Below, piece after piece: positions 8,301-16,392 of a stretch of DNA of 41,827 nt (within the stretch, counting starts at the first letter, position 1; the number at the start of each line of letters is the position of its first letter). Location of the stretch: assembly GCA_020832005.1 (NCBI GenBank), contig JAFIFN010000017.1:1-41827 (forward strand). The letters run 5' to 3'. A program made the translations under genes and the position numbers. Source of the stretch: Gammaproteobacteria bacterium (GTDB taxonomy: Bacteria; Pseudomonadota; Gammaproteobacteria; Steroidobacterales; PWYM01). The notes under the pieces were generated by a model. That model saw only the letters and a list, made by a program, of their open reading frames with translations, searched no databases and was not told the DNA's origin.

Positions 8301-9430
8301 AGCAGCTGGCCGTGGCGCTGGAGCGCCTCGCCGAACTGGACGAACCCGGCAACACGGTGGCAACCAACACGCGCGCACTGGCCGCGCGACTGAGCGCGAA
8401 CGGCAACGGTATCGGTGCCGACGAAGCACTGCGACTTGCTGCGATCCGCGTGTTCTCCGGCGAGCCCGGCGCCTATGGCACGGGCGTGCCCGACGGGCTG
8501 TTCGATACCGAGGGCTGGGAGGCCGACGACGAACTCGCCGAGGCCTATCTGGCACGCATGCAGTTCGGCTACGGCAGCGGCGGCCGGCAGGGCGTGCGGT
8601 TACCGCAGGTCAATCTCTACGCCGAACACCTCTCGCGCGTCGAGGGCGCACTGCTCGGGCGTTCCTCGAATCTCCACGGCCTGCTCTCGACGGATCACCC
8701 CTTCGAGTACCTCGGCGGCATGGCCATGGCGGTGCGCAGCCTCACCGGGCGCACGCCCGAACTCTACGTCAGCAACCTGCGCAACCCCACCGGCGCGCGC
8801 AACGTCGGTGCGGCGCAGTTTCTTGCCGGCGAGCTGCGCAGCCGCTACCAGCATCCCGGCTGGATCGAGGGCATGCTGGGGGAAGGCTATGCCGGCTCGC
8901 TGGAGCTGCTGAACATCGTCAACAACTTCTTCGGCTGGCAGGTCACCGATCCGGCGATGGTGCGTGATGACCAGTGGGCCGCCTTCCACGACATCTATGT
9001 GCGCGACAGTCTCGAGCTCGGGCTCGAGGAGTGGTTCGCCGAGGTCAATCCCGCGGCGCTGCAACGTATCATCGAGCGCATGCTCGAGGCGGCAAGACGC
9101 GATTACTGGGACGCCGGCGAAGAGGTGCTGCGCGACCTGGTCGAGCGTCACGCCGCACTGGCCGAGGACGGTGCCCCCGGGCGACTGGGCGAATACATCG
9201 ATGGCCTGGCCGCCGGCTTCGGCCTGGCCGCGCCGGCCGGCGCGCTGGCCCAGACCATCACCGGCCCGCTGCTCGCGCGGGTCGAAGCCGCGCCGGGCGG
9301 ACTGCCGCTGGATCCGCGGCCGTGGCTGGTGCTGCTGGGCCTGGCCGTGCTCATCACCGCCGGCGCGCTCGGCCAGGCACGCCGCGGGCGCCGATCACTC
9401 AAACCCATGGCTGCACGGAGCGCTGCATGA
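5349..9430 (+). CDS. CobN/HmuS-like membrane-anchored chelatase (frame interrupted by a suspect 143-bp insert)
   Basis: A CobN/magnesium-chelatase H-subunit family protein. Codons 1-834 are read in one frame to about 7850 and the rest in another frame from 7994. Omitting 7851-7993 joins GRNLYGFDPAR to LPRARAWAVGRELAEELI exactly as in CobN and gives about 1312 residues. A signal peptide (about 1-28), the HFGTHGNQEFLPGK motif (H558, H562, E566) and a C-terminal transmembrane helix (WLVLLGLAVLITAGAL) followed by Arg/Lys place the body in the periplasm. That differs from cytosolic cobaltochelatase and resembles HmuS, reported to remove metal from haem. No CobS/CobT partners are nearby. The start overlaps nothing and the stop overlaps the next gene (ATGA). 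It may act on metal-tetrapyrroles or metallophores brought in by the receptor. Confidence 0.85.
7801..7993. repeat. degenerate duplicate and C-rich filler inside the CobN-like gene (probable assembly artefact)
   Basis: 7801-7850 and 7944-7993 are imperfect copies at an offset of 143 bp. Both contain GGGTCGCAACCTCT and both encode the same protein stretch (NLYGFDPAR versus NLLGCPRAR). Between them (7851-7943) is a C-dominated stretch of low complexity with CCCACCCACCCCCC-like runs, unlike coding DNA around it. 143 is not a multiple of three, so the copy breaks the reading frame of an otherwise well-conserved gene. Confidence 0.7.
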
Positions 9431-9915
9431 ATCCTCTCGAGTTGACCCTGTATGAAATCTCACGGGTGTTCCTGACCCCCGTGCTGCTGCTCATCACCGG
9501 CCTGTTCTGCTACGCCTTCATCGCGCTTGGCGCGTTTGCCGTGGAGGCCTGGCAGCGTCGTGATCCGGCGCGCCGCCGCGCAATCTGTCCGCTGCACCGT
9601 GCCGTGCCCGACGGCGAGCAGGTCGACTCCGAGGCGCTGCAGCTGAAGATCCTGAAACTGCTCGAGCCGCTGCGCATCAGCACACGCACCGCGCCGATGC
9701 TTGGTCTGGTGGCGACGATGATCCCGCTGGCCCCGGCACTGCTGGCGCTGGGGGATGGCGACCTCGTTGGCGTGGGTGAGAACCTGGTGGTGGCCTTCGC
9801 GGCTGTGATCATCGCGCTGATCAGCGCCTCGATCACGTTCTTCGTGCTGACGGTGCGCCGCCGCTGGCTGCTCGGCTCGCTGCACGAACTCGAGCGCCAG
9901 GGGCAGCGGGCATGA
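9427..9915 (+). CDS. MotA/TolQ/ExbB-family proton-channel-like protein
   Basis: 162 residues from the ATG at 9427, which overlaps the upstream stop as ATGA. Three hydrophobic segments are visible: about 13-38 (VFLTPVLLLITGLFCYAFIAL), about 92-115 (APMLGLVATMIPLAPALLAL) and about 118-145 (NLVVAFAAVIIALISASITF). The TAPMLGLVATMIPL stretch is the ExbB/TolQ P-loop-like TM2 signature (..LGLLGTV.GMI). It lacks the long cytoplasmic insert of a full ExbB. It is probably the energy-coupling component of this uptake system, working with the DUF2149 protein as an ExbD-like partner; that pairing is inference from operon structure. Confidence 0.8.
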   Translation: MNPLELTLYEISRVFLTPVLLLITGLFCYAFIALGAFAVEAWQRRDPARRRAICPLHRAVPDGEQVDSEALQLKILKLLEPLRISTRTAPMLGLVATMIPLAPALLALGDGDLVGVGENLVVAFAAVIIALISASITFFVLTVRRRWLLGSLHELERQGQRA

Positions 9916-10226
9916 GCCACCGCTTCCTGGACTTCGAGGAAGACGAAGATCCCATCCTCTCGGTCGTCAACGTCGTCGACGTATTCCTGGTGATCATCGC
10001 GGTGCTGCTGGTCATCGTCGCCGCCAACCCGCTCAACCCGTTTTCCAGCGAGCGCGTGGTGGTGGTAACCAACCCCGGCGAAGACGACATGCGCATCCTC
10101 ATCAAGGACGGCCAGGAGCTCACGCGCTACGAGACCACCGGCGAGATCGGCGAGGGCGAGGGCGTGCGCGCAGGCACCGCCTATCGCCTGCCCGACGGGC
10201 GGATGATCTACGTGCCGGAGGAGTGA
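9912..10226 (+). CDS. DUF2149 protein (ExbD-like single-pass membrane protein)
   Basis: 104 residues, ATG at 9912 overlapping the upstream stop (ATGA). Residues 1-18 are acidic (FEEDEDPILSVVNVVDVFLV), followed by one transmembrane helix at about 17-40 (VDVFLVIIAVLLVIVAANPL) and a periplasmic domain with DGQELTRYETTGEIG and the characteristic end GTAYRLPDGRMIYVPEE. This is the DUF2149 layout, topologically like ExbD with an acidic residue (Asp) at the start of the helix. It closes the operon; the next gene is convergent, 22 bp away. Such proteins regularly accompany CobN-like/ExbB-like pairs, as in the hmu locus of Bacteroidota and PA1922-PA1925 of Pseudomonas as I recall them. Confidence 0.8.
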   Translation: MSHRFLDFEEDEDPILSVVNVVDVFLVIIAVLLVIVAANPLNPFSSERVVVVTNPGEDDMRILIKDGQELTRYETTGEIGEGEGVRAGTAYRLPDGRMIYVPEE

Positions 10227-10248
10227 GTCGGGCGATCGCCAAGCAAGC

Positions 10249-12333
10249 TCACTCAGCCGCGAGCATCGGGCGCAGCGCGGCAAGCTCCGGCGTGCTGGCA
10301 AAGCCGCCGCAACGCTCGACGGCCTGCTCGAACGCGCGCAGCGCCAGTTCCGGGCGTTCGTAGCGCAGCCACGCCTTGGCCACGCGCACGGCCGCCCCGG
10401 GTTCCAGCGCATGCTCAAGTGCCGCGTACAGGTCTTCCTCTATGCGCGCGGCCGCGTCGGCCGGCAGGCGTTCGGGCGCCACCTTGGCGAGCTGACTGTA
10501 GTAGTAGGCGCGCGAGGCGCGGTCGGCGGGTGAGTCCAGGCCCTGCAACACGTCGCGCTCGGTGATCTCGATGGCGCGCAGGTACGCCCGCACGGCCGCC
10601 TCGCGCTGGCCGCTGCGCAGGTAGGCATCGGCGAGATTGCCCCACATCTCGTGGATCTCCGGTTCGCCGACCGAGCTGAGTCGTTCGATGGCGCGTTCAC
10701 GCAGTTCGGCGGCGGTCTGGTAGTCACCGAGCAGGTGGTAGAGCATGCCGAGGAATTCGTCACCGACATAGGAATGGGGTGCGATGACGCGGGCGCGCTC
10801 GTAGGCGCCGCGCGCAAGCTCGAGTTCATCGGCACAGAAATAGAACGTGCCCAGATTGGCCAGCACGTATTCGTTTTCGTCGCGGCTGCGCGCTTCTTCC
10901 GCCGCGGCGATCGCGCCGGGCAGGTCGCCGGCGAAGTACGCGAGACTGGCCATCCAGAACGGCGGTTTCCAGAACCCCGGATCCACCGCCGTGGCATGAC
11001 TGGCGGCGGCCAGCGCCTGTTCCAGGTGCGCGGCGTCGCCGTTGCCGCGATACAGCGCAAGCCGGCTTGCCACCAGCCCGACCAGTGCCGTCGCATCGTC
11101 GGGATCGTCCTCGAGCACGGCCTCAAGTTCGGCGATGGCCTCGTCTGCGCGGCCGGTCACGCGCAGCAGATGGGCATAGGCGATTCGCGTGGCCGGCGCG
11201 CGCGGGGCCAGCTGGATGGCACGACCGCAGGCCAGCGAGGCGTCATTGAGTGCCCGCTGCGCGTCCTCCATCCAGTATTCCTCGAGCAAGGCCTCGCACA
11301 GGCCGGCATGCGCATCCGCGTAGTTCGCATCGATGCGCAGTGCCGCCTCGAATCGACCCTGTGCGCGACGGATGTTGAGTTCGCTGGCCGGGCCATCGAG
11401 GTGCAGGCGGCCTTCCATGTAGTAGTCCTGCACGGGTGCGAGCGGGAAGTGCGCGAGCTCATCGCTGTCACCCAGCGGCATGCCCAGCGCGCGGGCGACG
11501 GCCTGCGCCGAGCGCGCAGCGATATCCTCCAGCTGCTCGTCAAGGCGCGCGCTCTCCACGCTCTGCGCCCACACCTGCTGTGTGACGCGGGTGCCATGCA
11601 GAAAGACACGCACACCGGCGAGGCGCCCGACACGATGGATCTCGCCACCGACTACCGCATCGCTGCCCAGCCGCGCCGCGACCTGGTCTGTATCCAGCTC
11701 GTAGGCCAGCAGCTCGACGCTGGGTGACGCGAGCCGGAAGTGCGCGGAGAGCTGCGCGCGCAGCGCGTCGGTCAGCGCGCCATCGGCATCGCCGTCGAAT
11801 GGTTTGAGCACCAGCGTGGGTTCGCTGACCCAGGACGGGCGCAGCCGTCGCTCCTGCGCCGCAGTGTCCACGCCCTCGGCATTATTGCCACCCCATGGCC
11901 GTTCGCCGACGTCAAACCACCACAGGCCCGCTACGCCGAGCAGCAGACCGATGAGCAACGCTGCGGCCCAGCGTGAGCGCGGCACAGTGCGCGGCACCGG
12001 GACCGAGTCAGCCGCATCGCCATCGCTGTCTGTGTCGGGATCAGAGCCCTGCGCGGACTCCGGCTCATCGCTGCTGAGGTACAGTGTCCACGCCTCGACG
12101 CCCAGTGCCCGAGCGACGCGCTCAAGCGTGTGCAGCTCCACGGGCTGCTCGCGGAATACTCGGCTGACGAGGTCCTTGGGGGCCTGATCGAGGCCTTCGA
12201 GATCGGCGATTTTCTCGGCCAGCGCGGCCTGGCTGCGAAAACCGGCCTCGGTGAGCGCGTGGTACAGGCGGGCCCGCGAGGCGCGCACGCCACGCCTGCG
12301 GCTGTTGCGATGGTTGCGGTTGCGGGTTGCCAT
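10249..12333 (-). CDS. membrane-bound XRE-HTH regulator with TPR sensor domain (CadC-like architecture)
   Basis: 694 residues. Residues 1-17 are strongly basic; about 18-90 form an XRE-type HTH (RLYHALTEAGFRSQAALAEK then VSRVFREQPVELHTLERVARAL). An acidic linker (DPDTDSDGDAAD) leads to one transmembrane helix at about 118-137 (AAALLIGLLLGVAGLWWF). The rest is outside the membrane: a FlgO/CadC-like alpha-beta segment (PTLVLKPFDGD..., about 170-270) and then roughly ten TPR units to the end. This resembles the ToxR/CadC type of one-component regulator, with the winged helix replaced by an XRE helix-turn-helix. Direct targets are unknown. The nearest candidate is the divergent lipoprotein/VirD4 operon, whose shared promoter region has paired palindromes. 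Confidence 0.75.
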   Translation of the reverse strand: MATRNRNHRNSRRRGVRASRARLYHALTEAGFRSQAALAEKIADLEGLDQAPKDLVSRVFREQPVELHTLERVARALGVEAWTLYLSSDEPESAQGSDPDTDSDGDAADSVPVPRTVPRSRWAAALLIGLLLGVAGLWWFDVGERPWGGNNAEGVDTAAQERRLRPSWVSEPTLVLKPFDGDADGALTDALRAQLSAHFRLASPSVELLAYELDTDQVAARLGSDAVVGGEIHRVGRLAGVRVFLHGTRVTQQVWAQSVESARLDEQLEDIAARSAQAVARALGMPLGDSDELAHFPLAPVQDYYMEGRLHLDGPASELNIRRAQGRFEAALRIDANYADAHAGLCEALLEEYWMEDAQRALNDASLACGRAIQLAPRAPATRIAYAHLLRVTGRADEAIAELEAVLEDDPDDATALVGLVASRLALYRGNGDAAHLEQALAAASHATAVDPGFWKPPFWMASLAYFAGDLPGAIAAAEEARSRDENEYVLANLGTFYFCADELELARGAYERARVIAPHSYVGDEFLGMLYHLLGDYQTAAELRERAIERLSSVGEPEIHEMWGNLADAYLRSGQREAAVRAYLRAIEITERDVLQGLDSPADRASRAYYYSQLAKVAPERLPADAAARIEEDLYAALEHALEPGAAVRVAKAWLRYERPELALRAFEQAVERCGGFASTPELAALRPMLAAE

Positions 12334-12458
12334 CGCCTGGCCGTCCCCTTTGACGCCCGATCCTGCGGATCGTGGGCCGTTATATATACCACACCCCTTG
12401 CCACACCGCTGTGCCGACGGGGTGCAGCCCCGGCAACCGCCTATCCCGCCTTAACTGA

Positions 12459-12499
12459 CGATAAATCGCCCTAGCTGTCGATGAATCGGCGCGGCCGAT
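12459..12499. promoter_or_regulatory. paired palindromes in the divergent promoter region
   Basis: CGATAAATCG (12459-12468) and CGATGAATCG (12479-12488) share the pattern CGAT-N2-ATCG and start exactly 20 bp apart, about two helical turns. ATCGGC-GCG-GCCGAT (12485-12499) overlaps the second. They lie between the XRE-TPR regulator (minus) and the lipoprotein gene (plus) in a 184-bp gap that holds no other gene. Binding of the XRE-TPR protein here is a guess. Confidence 0.4.
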
Positions 12500-12517
12500 G
12501 GGGCATTGATAAACGCT

Positions 12518-12907
12518 ATGACAGGTGTCGACTCCCAGGCCCGATCCAGATCCGGCGAAGCGAGGCTGAGTGCGAAGGCAGTCCGGGGAACCGTGCTGCT
12601 GGCCCTGGCCGCTGCGCTGGCGCTGACCGGCTGCGGACGCGACACGCTGGTCGGCACCTACGAAGACGAGCTGGGCATGACCCGCTACGAGTTTCTCGGC
12701 CAGGGCCAGGTCCACGTCTCGGTGCTCGGCACGACCGTGGTCGCCGAATACCGGCTCGATGACGACCGGGTGCTGGTGACAGGTCCGCAGGGCACGCTGG
12801 TGCTGACGCGACATGAAGACCGACTCCACGGACCGATGGGCCTGGTACTGCGACGCAGCAGCGGGACGCCGGGCAACGGGCAGCCGACGGCTGAACACCG
12901 GCAATAG
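12518..12907 (+). CDS. small outer-membrane-type lipoprotein, function unknown
   Basis: 129 residues from the ATG at 12518 (a TTG at 12506 is also in frame). A long basic n-region precedes the hydrophobic segment TVLLALAAALALTGC; LTGC is a clear lipobox, so Cys at about residue 44 is lipidated and the mature part is about 86 residues. The mature sequence is a short beta-rich domain (TYEDELGMTRYEFLGQGQVH ... GPQGTLVL) and then a Pro/Gly tail. I do not recognise the family. It is 27 bp upstream of the VirD4-like gene, probably co-transcribed, but it does not look like VirB7. Confidence 0.7.
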   Translation: MTGVDSQARSRSGEARLSAKAVRGTVLLALAAALALTGCGRDTLVGTYEDELGMTRYEFLGQGQVHVSVLGTTVVAEYRLDDDRVLVTGPQGTLVLTRHEDRLHGPMGLVLRRSSGTPGNGQPTAEHRQ

Positions 12908-12934
12908 ACCGGCAACAGAGCAAGGGGAACGACG

Positions 12935-15124
12935 ATGGCAAATGAATTGAGTGGGATCATGAACGCGCCGATTGTTCGCGGACTGGCGAACATGGTGATC
13001 AGATTGCTGCGCAAGCTGCTGTTCGCGATTCTCGCCATCTGGGCCTTCATCCTCGGAATCGTCACACTGTTCGCCGTATTTGGCGAAGACTCGCTGCTCA
13101 ATGCGATGTTCCAGTGGGCGATCTTCGGCGCCTTCGCGTTCGGCGCGAACTGGATGCTGACCAACGGACCACAACTGCTGATGGCCAAGGCACAGCGCGC
13201 CGAGGCAGATGAACACTGGAGCTCCCTGGGCAAGGACCCGGAAACCCGCAGCAAGGCGATCGATACCCTGTTCGACCAGCAGAAAGCGGTACTCGCCGTC
13301 GGCGAGCGGCTGGACTTCACCGAGACCGAGGAGAAGCAGGGCTTCGACGGCAAACCGACAACCGGAATGGTTTCCTGCCACATCCAGTTCGAGGTGCGCC
13401 GCAGCCTCGCCGACATGGAGCCGCGTGAACGCGAGCTGCTGCGCGCCGCCTACCATCTCTACAACGAGAGCCTGATCGACGAGCGGGCCTGGCGGTATTT
13501 CCGCATCGCCTTCATTTTCGGCGACGGCAAGGGCGTCGTTTACGAATACGATGTGTTCCTTACCAAGGAGCTTCTCAGCAGCATCAGGGGTGGCACCGAC
13601 GCGGTTCGGCTGTACTGCAGCAGGACCGAGGCCACGGTTGGTGAGGCAGTCAACATGATGCTCGACATGCTCGACCAGACGCCGCAGGAGCAGTTGCCGA
13701 AGTCGGTCCGCAAGGTGCACAAGCGCATTCACGGTGGCGAGACCTGGCTCGAAGAAGACGAAATCGACGACACCCCTTTCACGCTCGAACCGGTCCCCGG
13801 CGCCCTGCTCGGCGACTTCCCCGAGTCCGGCAGCATGGTGCGCTACGCCGGCGAGGGCTCGATGATTACCGTCGCGCCGCCCGGCTCCGGCAAGACGCAG
13901 TGCCACGTGTTCCCGACACTGCTGAGCTGGCCGGGCCCGGCCGTCGTCCTCGACGTCAAGGGTGAGATCTACGAGGGCACCAGCAAGTGGCGTTCCGAGA
14001 ACGTCGGCCCCGTCTACAAGTTCTCGCCGCTGAATCCCGACAACAGCCACAGCTACAACCCGCTGACGACGGTGCGCTCGCATCCGGACTACCTGTGGGA
14101 GGACTCGCGCTTTCTCGCCGACATGATGATGGTGCCCTCGGGCGGCAAGGACCCGTTCTGGGAGAACCGGGCGCGCGACGTGCTAACCGCCGCCATCGCG
14201 CGGGTCTGCCTGAAAAAAGATGTCGAACAGCGTCCGCTGGGCAACGTCATCGACGTGTTTCACGGCGTAGGGTGGAACGAGTTCGTCATGGAGTTACAGG
14301 CGCGCGTCGATATCCGCTCGATGACGCGTGCCGGCCATTCGCTGGCTGGCATGGAGCCGAAAACGCGTGACGGTGTGCTGCAGACGGGCCTTTCGAGTCT
14401 TTCGGCCTGGGACGGCGATCGCATCGAACGGGCGACCCGCCGCTCCGACTGGACACCGCTGGACCTGCGCAAGGGCGACAATCCGACGATCTACATCTGT
14501 CTGTCGCCCAACGAGGTGGAAAGCTACATCTCGGTGCTGCGGGTGTTCATTGCCCAGCATATCCGTCAACTCACCACCGAGCTTCCGCCGCGCGATCAGT
14601 CGCCGATCCTGTTCATGCTTGATGAACTGCCGCGCTTGCGGCAGATGCCGCCGGTCGAAGAAGCCCTCGAGATTGGCCGTCAATACGGCATCAAGCTGTG
14701 GATGTTCACACAGAGCCTGGGCCAGCTGCGCACGGCATATGAGAACGCCGACGGCATGATTGGCTCCTGTGCGGTACGCATGTACATGAACCCGAGCCTG
14801 CATGACGAGACGGCGCAGAAGATCTCGGAGGACATCGGCATGCAGGAAGGGGTGATGGATCGCAGCCGTCAGGCCGTGGTCGAGCCCTCGGTACTCGCCG
14901 GCCCCGAGTACCGCGACGACGTCATCGTCATGGCCTCGGGCTGCAAGCCGCTGCGGCTTCGCAAGCACTTCGCCTGGCAGGACGCCGACCTGAGTGGCCG
15001 AATGGGCAGCCTCAAAGGAGACATCTACCGTGGACAAGGAAATTCGCCCCCTGTATCAGGCCAATCTCGTCCAGCGACAGAGGTTGCTGGCGGAGGCAGA
15101 GAACGCCCGCAACGCGCTGAATGA
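12935..15124 (+). CDS. VirD4/TraG-family type IV coupling ATPase (orphan)
   Basis: 729 residues. Two transmembrane helices near the start (about 24-48 and 55-75: LLFAILAIWAFILGIVTLF, AIFGAFAFGANWML). A non-standard segment of about 200 residues follows. The T4CP motor then has Walker A APPGSGKT (about 314-321), VVLDVKGEIYE, the all-alpha region PFWENRARDVLTAAIARVC, Walker B LFMLDELPRL (about 558-567) and the sensor-like LWMFTQSLGQL. Coupling proteins bring DNA or effector substrates to a type IV secretion channel. No VirB or relaxase genes are in the window, so it is either an orphan or at the edge of a decayed element. The N-terminal insert is longer than in typical VirD4. Its last 95 bases overlap the next gene. 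Confidence 0.88.
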   Translation: MANELSGIMNAPIVRGLANMVIRLLRKLLFAILAIWAFILGIVTLFAVFGEDSLLNAMFQWAIFGAFAFGANWMLTNGPQLLMAKAQRAEADEHWSSLGKDPETRSKAIDTLFDQQKAVLAVGERLDFTETEEKQGFDGKPTTGMVSCHIQFEVRRSLADMEPRERELLRAAYHLYNESLIDERAWRYFRIAFIFGDGKGVVYEYDVFLTKELLSSIRGGTDAVRLYCSRTEATVGEAVNMMLDMLDQTPQEQLPKSVRKVHKRIHGGETWLEEDEIDDTPFTLEPVPGALLGDFPESGSMVRYAGEGSMITVAPPGSGKTQCHVFPTLLSWPGPAVVLDVKGEIYEGTSKWRSENVGPVYKFSPLNPDNSHSYNPLTTVRSHPDYLWEDSRFLADMMMVPSGGKDPFWENRARDVLTAAIARVCLKKDVEQRPLGNVIDVFHGVGWNEFVMELQARVDIRSMTRAGHSLAGMEPKTRDGVLQTGLSSLSAWDGDRIERATRRSDWTPLDLRKGDNPTIYICLSPNEVESYISVLRVFIAQHIRQLTTELPPRDQSPILFMLDELPRLRQMPPVEEALEIGRQYGIKLWMFTQSLGQLRTAYENADGMIGSCAVRMYMNPSLHDETAQKISEDIGMQEGVMDRSRQAVVEPSVLAGPEYRDDVIVMASGCKPLRLRKHFAWQDADLSGRMGSLKGDIYRGQGNSPPVSGQSRPATEVAGGGRERPQRAE

Positions 15125-15962
15125 AGCCAGGACTGAACTGGAAAACGCTCAGCAGACGCTCGCGAACGAGCCCTCCGAGCAGCACGCCCAGGCGGTCGAC
15201 GAATTCAAGGCACAGGTGTCGTCTGCTGAAACCAGAGTCAACGCGGCTGACAAGGCAGTCGACGACCACCGGGCCTATGTGGCCGACAGGATTGGCGAGC
15301 AGTGGAACGTCCATCTGGATAACAATGACACCAGGGTCGCTGAGCAGCCTGGATTTGAGGAGAAGACGCGAGACGGCGCGCACAAGGTGATCAATGCGGC
15401 CGAAATCGCGCTGACCGCGGCTGGCAACATCCCCGGGTCACCCCTCGCTGGTGCGCCGGTAAGCGAATTCGCCGAAAAGGCGCGGCTGGCAACAGACGCG
15501 GCGTATCACACCGCGAAGATGAACCCGATCGCGATGGACGCAGCGGCCCGCACCCTGGCCGACGGCGCCGACAGCGTCAACGATGTTGCCAAGACGTTCG
15601 AGGATCTCGTCGTCGGCACGCAGCAGCGTGACGAGGCCGTGGCGACACCGCCCGAACGCGAGGCACAGTCTCAGGAAGCCACCCGGGCGCAGGAGCCTCC
15701 GGACCCCCGGGATGAGCTGCAGCAGCAACACCTCAAGGAGATCATCAGCTTCGAACAGAACAAGGAACAACTCCAGGCCGACATGGTGAAAGACCTCAAG
15801 GAAATGGGTGTCGGCGATGACGAGATCGCAAGGCACGTGGCACAACAGGAGCAGCAGTTCGACCGGCTGAGCGAGCAGATGGCGCAGCGACACCACGAAG
15901 AGCGCGAGGCCCTTCGCGAACCTGAGAAAACGCCCGAACTGGAAAGCCCATCGCGAACCTGA
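15030..15962 (+). CDS. coiled-coil protein overlapping the VirD4 gene; possible substrate or partner
   Basis: About 310 residues from the GTG at 15030 (MDKEIRPLYQANLVQRQRLL), which has AAAGGAG 10 nt upstream. A longer frame opens at 14994 but lacks a ribosome site. Residues 10-80 are a coiled coil (ENARNALNEARTELENAQQT). The middle (about 110-200) is an Ala-rich helical stretch with a Gly/Pro turn (NIPGSPLAGAPVSEFAEKA). A Glu/Gln-rich coiled C-terminus ends in charged repeats (EQQFDRLSEQMAQRHHEERE). No signal peptide, membrane segment or known domain is visible. The 95-bp overlap with the coupling ATPase implies tight co-expression, so it could be a secreted substrate, an adaptor or a structural partner. 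It does not show the XVIPCD effector signal. Confidence 0.6.
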   Translation: MDKEIRPLYQANLVQRQRLLAEAENARNALNEARTELENAQQTLANEPSEQHAQAVDEFKAQVSSAETRVNAADKAVDDHRAYVADRIGEQWNVHLDNNDTRVAEQPGFEEKTRDGAHKVINAAEIALTAAGNIPGSPLAGAPVSEFAEKARLATDAAYHTAKMNPIAMDAAARTLADGADSVNDVAKTFEDLVVGTQQRDEAVATPPEREAQSQEATRAQEPPDPRDELQQQHLKEIISFEQNKEQLQADMVKDLKEMGVGDDEIARHVAQQEQQFDRLSEQMAQRHHEEREALREPEKTPELESPSRT

Positions 15963-15978
15963 GGCAACGCGCGAACTG

Positions 15979-16392
15979 TCAGACCCCGGTGTTTACCACC
16001 CCGACCCCGGCCGCCCAGGCAGCCTCGGCCAGCGCGCCATCCCGCGTCGCGACAGGCAGTTCCCGACGCAGCGCCAGTTCGAGGTAAGCGGCGTCGGAAC
16101 TGCTGAGGTCGTAGCGCATCGCCAGGGAGAAGTGCGATGCCGGCGACACCACTTCCCTGTCGATATGGATCGGCAAGGTGGCGATCAGGTCGATGACCTC
16201 GCGCGCAAGCGCCGCCGTCATGGCGCCGCGCCGACAGGCGGTGCGCAGCACGTTGGTGAATTCCAGTTCCAGCAGAGCCGGCGCCCAGGCCGGGGTGTCC
16301 GCAAGCCGCGCGGCGATCGCATCACCGTAAGCATCGGCCTGGTTGGAGACGAACCAGCCTGTCAGCACCGAATTGTCGAGCACGAAACTCAT
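15979..16392 (-). CDS. vapC: VapC-family PIN-domain toxin (third module)
   Basis: 137 residues starting MSFVLDNSVLTGWF, with PIN Asp6. Other acidic residues are Glu in APALLELEFTNVL, Asp in LSSSDAAYLELALRRELP and Asp in VATRDGALAEAAWAAG. The LELEFTNVL...AYLELALRR pattern is typical of VapC proteins paired with Phd-type antitoxins. The start overlaps the antitoxin stop by 4 bp (ATGA, 16392-16389). It appears full length and intact. Confidence 0.88.
   Translation of the reverse strand: MSFVLDNSVLTGWFVSNQADAYGDAIAARLADTPAWAPALLELEFTNVLRTACRRGAMTAALAREVIDLIATLPIHIDREVVSPASHFSLAMRYDLSSSDAAYLELALRRELPVATRDGALAEAAWAAGVGVVNTGV

Noticed and set aside
15030-15962. Coiled-coil protein as an XVIPCD-type effector of a bacteria-killing T4SS.
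   Set aside because: The conserved XVIPCD motifs (such as GLxRIDHV) are not present in its C-terminus.
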